In this document: in pieces, positions 1 through 12,126 of the stretch | Layout of the letters: every line of letters starts with the position of its first letter | How positions within the stretch are numbered: position 1 is the stretch's first letter | Origin: Apricaphanius iberus | Lineage: Eukaryota; Chordata; Actinopteri; Cyprinodontiformes; Aphaniidae | Length of the DNA stretch: 64,000 bases | Direction of reading: 5' to 3' | NCBI GenBank assembly: GCA_028564705.1 | Contig: JAPXFQ010000364.1 | Location: 2,356,001-2,420,000 of the forward strand | The notes under the pieces: model-generated | Seen by the model: the letters and a program-made list of their open reading frames with translations, nothing else | Told to the model about the DNA's origin: nothing | The model's database searches: none | Position numbers and translations under genes: made by a program

Positions 1-3000
1 CTTCGGCCTCTGGAAATCGAAGGCACCAAAAGGGTCAAAAAGGTTTCCTGGCAGTCCTGCGGTGATGTTCGCGGGTGAACACACACAAACACACACTCAT
101 CAGTGGCATATTATTATAGGCGATGAAGCCTGTTCTGCACAGACTGCTTTTCAAAGCACAGTAACAGACTACACAACTGAATGCACTTACTTTAGTTTCA
201 AATGAAGAAAGAATGTCCAGGAAGAACTGGTTGTTGTTAATCAGCCCCTCAATGAGCCCTTGCAGCTCATTTTAAAAGGTTGGTTGTACAGAAACATCCT
301 GCTTACTAATTTGTTCAATAGTAAAAAGCGTAAGCGTAGTAAAAAAAAAACGTGACTATGAAAGTGACCAGAGAATAAAATATGAATATCTAATGCAGAT
401 AAAAAGCATCTATTGAATAGGTGATTTACTGTTTTAGATGGAATGTCAATTCATCAAAAGCTTCATTTAACAATCATGAATTTCTGATGATCACAAGCTC
501 TTATTTGTTGTTAAAATACTTTCAATAACCAAAATGTGGTATAGGAAGCAATAGGAAGTTCGAAGGAACTTACCAAGAACCAGCAGATCCACTGAAGCTT
601 CATTCTGTCCTTCAATGTCATCAGCTATAGTCACTTGGCAGAAGTATACACCACTGTCTCCCCACTGGACCTCTCCTATACGCAGATCTGCCGCTACGTG
701 AAAAATTAAGACAATGTTAAGAAGAAGCCATTCCTGTTTTTTTTAGTAAAGTGGAATAAAGTGTTATGTTATAAATTTTTAACTTCCTTCGAGCCATAAA
801 GGATTTTTTCTAAAATCGACAACAGTAAAAGTTTGATTGTTCTGGAAATTTTGCATAAAAACGACTTCTAGTATTAACTCACTTACTCAAGAATTTTCAT
901 GAATTAAGGAGATAGTAATTAAAATACTTGGTATACTATTTAGTCAACGTTAAATTTTGGTGTATGATTTGTCTTTAATTTCTTGTCATTTTTTAACTGT
1001 TTCAGAACTGGGACAGTATTCAATGATAATTTCATCATATTTTGCCTCCACGGAACCCGGACGTTCAAGACTTATATTTCTCCAAACTTTCCGAAGTTCT
1101 TTCAGAGATTTTCTTCAAACATTATCTCCTTTTCTACAAGTTTGCAGTCTAATCTTTTATCAAAAACGTTGCAGAGCTCTAACTATACCCCACTTCTTAT
1201 GTAGAGGGCAACTGGACTTCTTCGCTTTTTACTTGAGGATGTTTGACCTCACATCTAAAGACCTTATTTGGAAGTTTTGGATGAAAAGTGAAATGTATTC
1301 AAGAAACAAGAGAAGTCCAATGACCTTTTCTTTAAGCGCTTAGAAGTTTGAGAATCAAAAACAGTGTATTACAATATTATTTGTTCAAGAAGTAAACGTG
1401 TAGAACACAAACTTCGGTCAATAATACTTTGTCAAGAAATCAGTTGCAGTGTTAATGTTCTATAACATTAGGTTACTCAGCTTTATTTGCTCTCTAACAC
1501 TGGAAGTCCTCCTGTAATACCTAACAAAATCACTGCCAAGTAAAGAGAAATGTATGAATAATACTTTTATTACACAGTCACAAACAGTGTCACACTGACT
1601 GATATGGGCAGAGTGAGAAATAGAGAAAAAGTATTAGTTTAACAGCATGTTGTAATTAATACCAACACTATAATTGCCGAATGGTCATTCCTGTAAACCG
1701 AATATCATGATGTATCAACCTACAATACAACAGGTATTTTCCAGCTATAGTGGCACACTTAGATTAAATTTGAGTGATTAAAATGTGATTCACAAGATTG
1801 AAATATAGCTGGCTTGCTGACAACTCAGGGTCTCTAACTCTATTGTAAGAGGGTCACATGCATAAATACTTCAGACAGGAAACACTTTGCAGAATCCACT
1901 TCCTTTTCCTCTTGGCCAAGGAGGGTCATACTCTTGTAAAAGCTGTGAGGCAACCTCTCTCCTTGGAGTTTTCTTGGATTAACTTTTTATATAATGTATG
2001 ACTGTATCTTTGGAGCTGTGTGTGTGTTTGTGTGTGTATCGTGAAGTGTTGAGCTTGTTAGCCATGTGATTACCAGAGCACCCCCTGCCCAGAACCCGCT
2101 CAGAGAGACTCCAACCTTACTGCGACCCTGAATAGGATTACATGGGTATGGATGACTGGCTGTCTCCAAAGGCAACAAAGGTTACGTTTTTTTTCTTTTT
2201 TGTTTTACAACATCACTACTCCGAAAAGTCTCAAGACAGGAGTTGGAGTGGGACAAAGAAAAGAGTGTGATGTTGACGGTGGGACAAATTAAAAGCTGGA
2301 CACAGAAATACATGAGAGCGAACAAACCAGAGGTCAAGATGAATGGAGGGACAGTGTGAAAGCCATTTCTTTTGTCCAAATTCCTGGCTCAAGAAGAGAG
2401 TTAGTGCTTCATAAATCTGAGTCCAGCAAACAAGTCTACCTCTCTGTGCTCAATGAGCCTTTTCAGACACACATGCATGTAAGAACAGACTGTCCCTTAG
2501 TTGATCTGTGAAGGCCATGATGGCAAGACAGCAATAGAAAGGGAAAACTATGGGCAGTCTGATGGCATGAGTTTGCATCCAAACCTGAAATGTCGCCAGG
2601 CAATACAGAGTGATTACAGTATGTGAAGACGGTTTTGATAACGGACATCTGTAGAATAGGAAGATCTTACTATTGATGATGGTAACATCTCTGTTCTTGT
2701 AGAACTCTGAGAGTGTGACCGAGGACCCAGAGATCGAAGCAACGTTCCTGACAGTCCTCCTGCTGTCGGAGCAGTCAAGGTGGCTCGCGGTCGTACCCGT
2801 CTCGTAGCCTCCGTTGACCCTTCCGCTTCCGCTCTGCAGGCCGCCTCCACCCAGGCCTCCGCTCAAGCTGTCGGGTAAGCTGAACGAATCCCTCGTGCGG
2901 TCCCTGCAGTAAGACTTGTAGATCCACTTCACCATGGCGGGCTGGGTGGAAACACTGCTGTACTGGCAAGGTAAAACCACCGACTGGAACAGAATGGCGT

Positions 3001-5928
3001 ACCTCTTCTCGTCTCTCACCACCACATGAAGGCCTGAGCATGGAGGAGGGAGAACACCTGTGGGGGAAGAGAACAGATGGATTTGCAGAATGTGGAATGG
3101 TTAAGCAAACTTTTAACGAATTCTAACAAGCCCAGAAAATAATGAATCAATTTTATTTAACAATAATAGAATGAACTCTTCCTCATTGGAGGCAAGAATG
3201 CATAAAGATAGACTGAAATTATTCAGTACACTATCTTAGCAAGAGTAATGTAGGACTGTTGCAACTACTTGAGTTCCTTGTGCTCACAGAACCCCAACTG
3301 GGCTTTGTTGATCTGCCGGTTGCTTTGGAGCTTCTGAAGCCACGGGGGCTTTACCTCACAACATAACATGGACACCGGGCTAAAAAGGTCAGTAACTACA
3401 GTGAAGCAACAATGTGAGGGGAAAATGAAAAAAATAAAACACATATACACACCCAAAAACATCTGTGCATGCCGTTTGGTGAATATTTCTACTTGTGAGG
3501 CCAAGATCTAGGGGGCGAAATGAACCCTACTAGTAAAATAGCTGTGGGGTGAAATGACAGAAGGGATTTTTTTTTTAGGCTATGCAAAAACAGATCGTTT
3601 ATATCTGGCACCATCCCAACTTGAAGAGGAATCAATAAAATTGTATTTCACACTATACTCATCAATTGTTATCCTTTTAACTTCGGCCAATTATAAACCA
3701 TACAGGTCCATTTCTCTAACTCCTATTAACAATGGGAAACTGAAGAAAACATACAAAGTAGGAAAAATAAGTTTTGATCTTCATATGTTAGGACATGGCT
3801 ATAAGAAGAATACAACACTATTTAACTCGCAAATATCTAGAGTCAAAGTTAAAATTGACCAACAATAAGAATTGTGACAAACAAGGCTGGGAAAGGATGC
3901 AAGTTTATTTCGCTGCATGACACAAAGAAGACGATGCAACAGGTACAGATATAATCTCTAGAAGCTCACTGCTGGAGTGGGGTCTTGTCATTACCAAGTC
4001 TTCTTATGCTGTATTTCAGTTTCAGGCAGCTAAAATATGGAACAGTCTTCATGAGGATGTGAGACAAGCCTCAACTCTAACAATGTTTAAATCCAGGCTG
4101 AAAACAGTTCTTTTTACCCATGCATATGACTATTGAAAGTATTTTATCTGCACTTTTTATTATAATTAATTTTTTTTTAAGTTTATGTTTTTTTTTCTTT
4201 ACTTAATTTATGCAACTGCGAAGCACTTTAAATTGCGTTGTGTATGAATTGTGCTCTACAAATAAACTTGCCTTGCCTTGCCTTAACAACTCTCACACAC
4301 TGCTTAAACCCCAGCTGGTTGTTTTGGTTAAATGCCACGGAAGAAGCACTTTCAGTTATACCACTAGAATCACAAGCATGTGGAGTTTGCTAAACTTTAG
4401 TTTGACTTTGACTAAAACAATAAGGTTAGATGAGACAGAAACTGAGCTTCTCTACAACAAACTCTCCAGGTGGGTTTAGCGTGAAAAAAGGATGAATACA
4501 AAGCAAGGTATGGTGGCGGACATGAAAACCGGTTGTCACTTCATCTTTCAGAAGGATAAGACAGTCGTAACACATATAGCCAAATCAACACCGATATGGT
4601 TCATTGATATGGTTCACAAACTCAACCTCCTTCCATGATCACCACAGATGTGAGCAGAGGAGAAAAGAGAGGATCCAGGACTCTGGAAGATCTAGAGTAG
4701 AGATTGTGCAAAGGGGAAGCTCGCTCTCTGCATTTTTTACCCTTGTGAAAAGATAAGCACTGTCCACGCAGGTTGCAATATATGTATTAGAGGCAAGAAA
4801 ATAAAACTCAATTTAATTTTTGAATTAGTTTTTAAATTAGTTGATATTACTGCACATAATTATTTTTTACAAAAACTAAAATACAAAAAAAAGACAAACT
4901 TAGTTTAACAGGTTGCAAATAAATGTGGGGGTTCCCATAGCATTTAGCATTACTTACATTATGTCATTTTAACCTTGCACACTGTTCTCAAAAAGAAAAA
5001 CATGATGAAACAGATAAAACAGATGAAGCACCGGTTTTCTCACCAAGTTACGAATAAAATGCATTGAGCATCTAAAAACTTTAGCTCACAGAACTGTGGT
5101 TGGACCTACAAGTTGGATTTATTAGTTTTCAGCAGAGGAGGTTGGAGGACAAGGAGTGCTGCCATGTTTGTGTTAAGATCATGTGGAGAAAGTTTGAATG
5201 TTTTTGCCGTCTTGAATCGAACCTTTGAGGTTTGATAATATCTGCCGCTTTGATGATTGATGATTACACCAGGTTGAAAATGTATTTATAATAGCAGTTT
5301 TGGTCTCGTAAATTAAACTGTTCTTTGTTTTCTATGTTTCTGCAGTAGTGTTTCTTTTTTACTTTGTGTTGAATGACATACATTAACTTCTAAAGTAGAA
5401 GGTGTTTACAATTTGTGCAAAATATAAAATACAAGCACAAAAAAACATACAACTCAAAGCAGTTTTTGTTTGCCATTGTGAGCTTTAGATTTTTTACTTC
5501 TTACTTTTAAGCAAAAACATATATACATATTTCAATAAAACTATGACCTGTAGTCCTCTAGCTGGAATTATTTGTATGTAGCTATTTATGATTAAAATTT
5601 TAAAAAAAGTTAAATCCATGACAGTTCTGCTCATATTTTGGCTATTTTCTGTGTGTTTGAGGGGTATATTTTCTCCAAACGAAAGACCCAAGTTAAAATG
5701 CAACTGTCTGATCCCCAACCCCCCAAAGCTTCAAGCCGGATCATTCACACATGACTTAATCCAAACCGCTTTGGCATTAAAAACAGCGAAACTGGCCCAA
5801 AACATCAACAATACCCCAACTTAAACGTGCCTGTATGACTCTATTGCCATTTTCAGCTGGTTGGATTCTTTTTTTTTTTTTTTTCAGCTTTTCCTACCTG
5901 CCAGAAAAACGATGAAAATCCACCACAT
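1..5928 (-). CDS. ildr2: ILDR/angulin-family Ig receptor, 5' exons (ildr2-like)
   Basis: Partial gene running off the window start. Predicted coding exons are 5898-5928, 2671-3057, 574-693 and 1-56, read downward; all have AG/GT borders and phases that join. Exon 1 encodes MWWIFIVFLA, a short signal peptide. Exon 2 begins the IgV domain: first cysteine in VVLPCQY, then KWIYKSYCRDR and DCSDSRRTVR, which are hallmarks of the LSR/ILDR family. Exon 3 completes the V domain with WGDSGVYFC and ends DIEGQNEASVDLLVLG, closer in my recollection to ILDR2 than to LSR or ILDR1. Exon 4 is the start of the segment before the membrane. Exon 2 contains a Gly-rich insertion (SGGLGGGGLQSGSG) between the strands. 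Angulins recruit tricellulin to tricellular tight junctions of epithelia; this role is family knowledge. The neighbouring gpa33 copies match human ILDR2-GPA33 synteny. LSR remains possible for the paralogue name. The membrane segment and tail lie outside the window. Confidence 0.8.
701..2670. other. Intron of the ildr2-like gene, no further exon seen
   Basis: About 2 kb between exons 2 and 3. It holds short open frames without family similarity and a GT-rich run near 2014-2040. I see no additional Ig or membrane exon and no recognisable mobile element. Confidence 0.5.
3895..4290 (+). mobile_element. 3' end of an L2/CR1-like LINE in ildr2 intron 1
   Basis: The frame at 3988-4135 reads as the C-terminus of a non-LTR polymerase (AAKIWNSLHEDVRQASTL, then FKSRLKTVLFTHAYDY and a stop). 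A short 3' UTR follows and ends in AAATAAACTTGCC with repeated TTGCC units, the usual tail of fish L2-like LINEs. It is strongly 5'-truncated and sits inside the 2.8-kb first intron of the ildr2-like gene, same strand as the window and opposite to the gene. The rest of this intron (3058-3894 and 4291-5897) shows nothing else I can name. Confidence 0.6.
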
Positions 5929-8003
5929 TTTTGCTGAAATCAGCTTCCAATGTTTGATGAGCATTCCAAGGCAAACTTTGACTTATTTCCTTCTCCGACT
6001 CATCCCTGGAGACTGTTTCAGGATCGCAGAGAGTTTATAACGGGACAACAGCGCTCAAGAAACTAGAAGTGCATCAAGTTTTTTTAGATTTCTCATTTTC
6101 CGGTTTTGGGTCTTTCAAAATAAACTAATCGTCGATGTGGACAAAATAATTGGTCAGAAGAATAACCATTTTTTCAAGAAAATGTGTAAATATTCATATA
6201 TAGACTATTTGATTTAGAGTCAGACTGAGTAACTTTAAGTTATTCCTTGCTGTGAACCTATATTTTAGTTTCAATTTATAATAGAGCTTTAAAGCCTGCC
6301 GTCAATTGATGAGAAAATGAGATTTTGAGATAGTCCTTTTAGAAAAAAAACTTATTTTATTTTGAAATTTTCAAAACAGGTTCCTCAGTAGATTTAAACA
6401 AGGCTTGATGGAGCAGGGAGATAGTGTTCGCATAATAGACTATATGGAGGGGGAGATGAAGGGATGTCAAAATGTGAAGACGAATCTCGATAGCTCACGT
6501 AAATGAATGCACAGAACAATGAAAAATTAATGAACGCTTTAAGAAAGTTAAGCTTCACGTTATTTTACCTTATTGTTTACGGCTTAATTATTTCTGTTTT
6601 TAATATTTATGAAATATTTTTTTAAATTATTGGCAAAGCTTCTATAGGCTATTGAACTAGTAAATAATTATATGTGAAAAAAATAGTATACATTGCAAAC
6701 ATATTTCAATACTGAGACCACGTAGCCTACTCTGAAAACACGTATTTTTTTATTTTTTTTTTAGAAGATTCATAAAAGCTTTCAATTTAGAAAGCACATA
6801 TGTGATTAGGACCAATCTCTGAAAAATAAAAATAATACAGCGTTGAAAAAAAGCACTTCGTTGCCATCTAGCGTCCGGATTTTAAAATGTACCGTTTATT
6901 ATATTGAACATTGAAGCAACCAAGGATTTTCTCAAAATAAATCTTTAATGTCACCTTAAAATGTAAAATACTTTCTTGATTCTTTACAAGATTAAATTTT
7001 GATTAAAAAATGTACATAAAGTGGACATTTTTTGAAAATTTAACTTTATTTACAGTAAGGCAACAGACAAAAGAGGATAAATTAATAACAGCCTAATAAG
7101 CAGAAAATCTAGTTCCCATTTTTATAATTTGGCAAAAAAAAGGCAAACTGGATGGTTGAAAGATTAAATTTCTATTCAGTGATACAGTATTGGCTTTTTC
7201 CAAAAGGAAATAAACATAAAAAAGAGCACCAAGCTGAAGACTTTCTGGCTGTCAAGTAGGCAGCCTTTTGAATAAAGTTTAAAAACTTTGATTTATACCA
7301 CAGAGCAGCAGAAGAAAACAAATGGTAAAGTATTCTAAACCACCCCTCCAAATAAAAGACTAAAACATAAACTTGAACATAGATTACTTCCTTATATCTG
7401 GGATTTTTGTAACAGTCTTTGTATTTGTACAAAAGAACATCTCAGACTGGAATGTCATTCAACAAAAACGACTTTAAATTTAACTACAAGTCATAGTGAA
7501 ATATATATATATATATGTATAAAGAACACATTATGCATGCTCAGAATGAATAGGTTAAGCATCAAACCATATTTACATTTTTATTTCTAAGGTGAATGAT
7601 TTTTAAATGTTCAACATCTTGTGAAGGTTATAGTTTATCATCTAATTAGCTCAACACATATGACAGAGTTACTTGTGAAAAATTGGTAGGGTTTATTAAT
7701 TGCCAATCTAATTGCTCCTAATGTTTGTGTTATTTGGATTTAGCATACAATGATAACATTGACATTTGGCATAGTTTAATTTATAACAACAGCTCAAAAC
7801 AGATATGTTCTGGTAGTTTTCCTCCCCGCTGCTTCTCTTGCATGTTAACTGTGTGTCAAGTTTTCAGGAAAAAAAATAATAATAATAAATGGGGAAAAAG
7901 CTATATACGTGGCATCTAAAAATAATTTTAAAAAAAATGTAAAAGAATTAATCGACTTAGCACACATTAGTCGGATGGCCCTGGTCATGAACATCCAGTT
8001 CCC
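5929..8003. other. Spacer between ildr2-like and gpa33-like genes
   Basis: AT-rich non-coding sequence covering the probable ildr2 promoter and the 3' flank of gpa33 copy 1. It has a short TA run near 7501-7516 and no protein-like frame. The two genes are head to tail on the minus strand. Confidence 0.5.
6034..6039 (-). promoter_or_regulatory. Possible TATA box of the ildr2-like gene
   Basis: TATAAA read on the minus strand about 106 bases before the proposed start codon at 5928, in the context GTTATAAACTC. Position is plausible for a TATA promoter with a short 5' UTR, but no initiator or transcript evidence is visible. Confidence 0.3.
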
Positions 8004-11000
8004 CTATGGTCTGTCACGGTCGTCGTCATAGCGAGGATCTCTGCGATCGTTGGCACGTCGCTCATCATCATACCGGTGGTCGTCATCATAGCGCTCATGG
8101 CGATCAGTGTGTTTGCTGCGCCGGTCATCGTAATCAGTGCGCCTATCGTTGAAGTCGCTGCGCCGGTCATCGTAGTCGCTGCGCCGGTCATCGTTGTCGC
8201 TCCGGCGGACGTTGACGTCACTGCGCCGATCGTCGTAGTCGCTACGGCGGTCGTCATAGTTGCGCTCGCTCTTCTCTTCATAGTTGTCACGCCGGTTAGC
8301 AGGTTTGCTCAAACTGGAGTCATCATAACCCCGTCTGCTGTCCTCCCCCTCATCACGACGACCCTCACCATTTCGAGCAGACTCTTTGTCATTAACTCTG
8401 GAAAGTGGAAACATTCAGACATTTAGGATGAGGAAATAAGAGTCTTTAAAATAACCCACAAAAAGTTGAGCTTGGTACAGGTCGCTGGATAGTAAACACA
8501 CCATCTTGTTGTGGTGGAAGTAGGGTTTATAATATTACAGAAAAATATAGATAGTCATAATTTATGCTCCACCTGTGATGTCACTATTTCTGTCAATATT
8601 CTCTCAGATTTTTGACCCCATGACTTCCTTTAAATCAAAATGTGCACTGTGCCGCCGCTTTAGCCCACAGTTTAGATTTTTATAAATTTTTGATTGTTTT
8701 ATAAATAAATATTCTTTGCTGAGCATTGGAATAATAATAATTTTTAAAAAAACATTACGGTGCCATGTCATATTCTTCCTTGCCCTCCTTCTTTCGGCAA
8801 CAACAGCAATAGATGACAATGATCAGTATGATCAATGCAGCAACAACTCCTGCAATAATTCCTGCAGTTGAACCGATATTCATGGATGCTGTAGAAATCA
8901 GAGAAGATGAATTGAGACAACAACGCATAGCAGAATTAGGTGCAGTAATAATTAGATCTGTTAAGAATTCATAGTACGTGGCATGACTGCGACCGTGATG
9001 TTGCAGAAAGTAGATCGAATCTTGTTGGATGATGTACAGATGTAGAATCCAGAGGTATCTTTGGAGATGTTATATAGCGACAAGATGCCTCCCTCTGAAA
9101 GATGATAACACATGTAGGAAATCGTGTATACCGTCATGGAAACATGCAGTATTATTCTTAAACAGTGGAATGAGAACATTGTTTGTGATAACATACAATC
9201 TCTTGAGTCACTTCTTTTCCATTAAGCTCTTCATGAGCTGTAAACTTTTCCTTACCCAATACCTGGTCTGTACACTAAAGGAAGTAAAAGCCCACCAAAC
9301 AAGACAAATACATTATTTGCATGCAGTGCATCACGTTCCAAAATAATAGTATACTGAATATTGCATCAAAGCAATTTGTTGCAGTTGGAATACTGTATTG
9401 CAATGACCAGTGAAAATATCCTATACAGCTATATATGCGCAGCATGCTAGGGAAAACTTTTATACACTAATGCATGAGCGAAGTTGTTATTTATGAGCAT
9501 CTAAAAAGAGCTACTCATCCTATAATGTTTCCATGCCGTTGCTGTTGTAACTTGGGGCTGTAATTGGTCACTAGTTTGCAATATAGAAAGTAAGAAACAA
9601 ATAAACAACAAATTTAATTGGTTTGACTTTGATTGTCCAAATTCATATTCACTTGTCTGTTTACATTGATAATTTGACAATAAAGATTCATTTGACAAAA
9701 GCTAATAAAACCAAATTGGGCAGAATGTTGTGTTTATTTCTTTGATCAAGTCCATGATTGTTTTCATGTGGTCTGTGCTTAACTCTTTGTAGCAACAGTG
9801 TGTTCCAAATACTTACTGTCGGTGGTTCTTGGGTCGGCAACACGAGGCAGGTTTCTCGTATCACGGCTCTCCCACTTGTAGGTGGGAGGAGGAGACCCTT
9901 CCTCGGAATAACAGGTGAGGTTGATGTTTTGGCCGTACTCTGCTTTACCCTGAATCTTACAGATGGGTGTAGATGGAGCCACTTGAAAAATGAAGAAAAA
10001 GATGAAGAAGATGGTGTGATTCTTATCAATTTGATATTTTTTTCAATAACAAATAGAAACAATATACACCGAAACACAGTACCTCATAACACCCAGACCC
10101 TTGAACTATTAAAAAACAATTTAAAAAACGTGCAGGTAGACCATCTTCTAGAAAGCAACATTACCTAGAACAGTCAAACGTGCTGTGTCAGCTGGTTTTC
10201 CCTCATCATCGCCAGGGATCTGGACACGACACTCAAATTCCTTGTTGTCTTCCAGTGTGATGGAGGAAAGCTTAAGGTCAGCTTTCCCAGTAGCAGTATT
10301 TACATCCACAGACACACGGCCTTCATATTTTGATGTGATGTCTGTCATTTTAGTCGGATGGTAGTGAGTGAGAATGAGGGTCTATTGGGAATGACAGCAT
10401 TAGAGACAAATGTCCATTCATTCAACTGAAATAGACATTTAGATACTGACCTCTTCAGAAGTAATATCTGGACCCTCAGCAGACCATGAGATGATCACTA
10501 GTGGTGGATTGTTTACTGTGGTTACAAATGTGCAGGGCAGTGTGATGTTGTCTCCTCTGGCAAACTCATACTGATCCTTAGGGATGTTAACCTGGAGGGC
10601 TGTAACTGCTGACCACACTGCTGTAAATTATAAATTAAGAAAGATGCTCATTAGCATGATCATGCAATTATCTATATTTTAATAAAACAGAAAAAACTGT
10701 TTCAAGTGTAGCTAGTCTACTTTTATGACTCAGCAGCTCTTTTAATTTTTTATACATAAACAAACCATTTATTGTTTAGGTTTTTTCCTACATAAAAGTT
10801 ACTATTTTTGAAAAGGGAATGACATCAAAGGCGTGTAATACGATTCCTTTCCCAAAATGACATACAAAACTGCTAATTTGCCAATAATAATTACACTTGT
10901 ACACTGAACCATTTGATAAAGTAACATTCACTTTCAACGGTAAGACATGTTTTGAAACAAGGCCAAGGCCTTTGAGTTTCGTCTAGCCTTGCGTTTTAAA

Positions 11001-11263
11001 ATATACATTGCTGATTGTAGAAGGGCTGAGTATTTTTTTAACATTGTATATTTTTTGTAATACTGTGGGGGAAGAATACGTCTAAAGAAGAAAGTGTACC
11101 GTTCAAAATAACAACAGAGCCCGTCTAAATTTCTTTTTCTCCTGAAAAAGGTGAGCCTTTACGTGCGCAAACAGGTGTGGTCATAGCAAAGAAACAAGCA
11201 ACATCCAATTTACAAATACTCACCCACACAAAGCAGTGCCAAGATGTAAATCCTCCTCTCCAT
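8004..11263 (-). CDS. gpa33: Cell surface A33 antigen-like IgSF protein, copy 1 (complete, 410 aa)
   Basis: Seven predicted exons, read downward: 11224-11263, 10451-10620, 10165-10381, 9817-9981, 8978-9094, 8759-8888, 8004-8397. All borders are AG/GT and the joined length is 1233 bases, exactly 411 codons. Residues 1-20 form a signal peptide (MERRIYILALLC). Exons 2-3 make an IgV domain (cysteines in ITLPCTF and EFECRV). Exons 4-5 make a C2 domain with the GPA33-specific extra cysteine pair (PIC, INLTCYS, FYICTSS, TFCNITVAV). Exon 6 is a membrane span (about 240-264) ending in the YCCCC motif, as in mammalian GPA33. Residues 280-410 are a charged cytoplasmic tail containing seven RRSD-type heptads, unlike the mammalian tail. 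GPA33 is an epithelial junction-type glycoprotein, mainly intestinal in mammals; use in fish is inference. The start is the only ATG before a good donor. It is the only copy in the cluster with the usual long tail. Confidence 0.88.
8112..8258 (-). repeat. 21-bp coding minisatellite in the gpa33 copy 1 tail (7 units)
   Basis: Seven tandem 21-base units encode heptads such as YDDRRSD, VNVRRSD, NDDRRSD, FNDRRTD and YDDRRSK. The units differ mainly in the first three residues while RRSD or RRTD stays, so the charge pattern is kept. Beyond the array the tail remains Asp/Arg rich (RYDDDHRYDDERR). A disordered, alternating-charge segment is the simplest reading. Confidence 0.85.
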
Positions 11264-11946
11264 GGCAAATGTGGTCATTTAATCAACCCAAACTGGCGGC
11301 GTTTTATTTTTATTTTTCAGTCAAATATAAAAAGGCAGATAGCTGAGCGCCCAGGTGTTCTTTTACTTCGAAACCTGAATACTCGACAGGGGTGAGCCGG
11401 ATGGATGCGCCTGCCGCCCCGGCTTGATCGACGGCCCTTTCAGCCAATCACTACACGTCCTGCTCTGCAAATGTCGGTTTTGTCCCGCCCACCGTGCAGG
11501 TTTCTGCTTGTCCTGGCATCTAACATGATGGTGTCAGTCAATACATGTTAAAGAACTTAAGTTTCGTGGAACTTGTTCATAACACGGGAACAAATTATTC
11601 CTTTTCAAATTTCTTTCTCGATGTATAAAGATGTCTAACTGTGAGAATTTGGAGCAGGGCCTTACTGGTTATCCATGCTCCATATTTTTTCAACATAAAT
11701 ATGTGTTTATTTTGTTGGCGTTTCTGTATTCTGTTGACAGTTTGTAAGAATCACATTTATCTGGAAAGACACAGAGAGATTAGGAGCTTTAGAGGATATA
11801 TTAAAAGACAGTTGTTTATTGCCACAACTAAGGAGAGCGACCATACAGGAGTTTTTCTTCCCTGTTAGACTGGTTTGACAGGGTTTTACAAAGACCTAGA
11901 TGACTCAGAGGTGCCAGCAGAGACAACAGGAAGTACGAATTTCAAA
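11264..11946. other. 5' flank of gpa33 copy 1
   Basis: About 680 bases between the copy 1 start codon and the LINE-1 target site. It should hold the promoter, but the only clear TATA-like string (TATAAAAAG near 11326) points away from the gene on the plus strand. No protein-like frame. Confidence 0.35.
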
Positions 11947-11958
11947 TAATGCGGTGTA
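11947..11958. repeat. Target-site duplication of LINE-1, left copy
   Basis: taatgcggtgta lies directly before the poly(T) that marks the 3' end of LINE-1. The identical 12 bases recur at 17291-17302 beyond the element's 5' end. Confidence 0.9.
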
Positions 11959-12126
11959 TTTTTTTTTTTTTTTTTTAATAAACCTTTATTCAAATTGCTT
12001 ACAATACAAAGAACAATTTTACATCATTGAATGTAGTTACAGAAGTTTTATGAACATATAAAGAAAATATCAAAAATAAAAAATAAAAGAAAGAACGGGA
12101 AAGAAAGTCAAGTTTAGATTTATAAA

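Noticed and set aside
957..1343. 128-codon plus-strand frame in the ildr2 intron
   Set aside because: Low-complexity composition, opposite to the gene, no recognisable domain.
5588..5824. 78-codon plus-strand frame with NPPKLQAGSF
   Set aside because: No family resemblance, no splice context and AT-rich composition; probably chance.
8076..8426. Plus-strand 116-codon frame rich in Val/Ala opposite the gpa33 tail exon
   Set aside because: It is the antisense shadow of the 21-base repeat array; the minus frame joins the gpa33 splice structure.
9758..10168. Plus-strand 136-codon frame over gpa33 exon 4
   Set aside because: Antisense shadow of the C2 exon and intron 3; repeated in copy 2 only because the DNA is nearly identical there.
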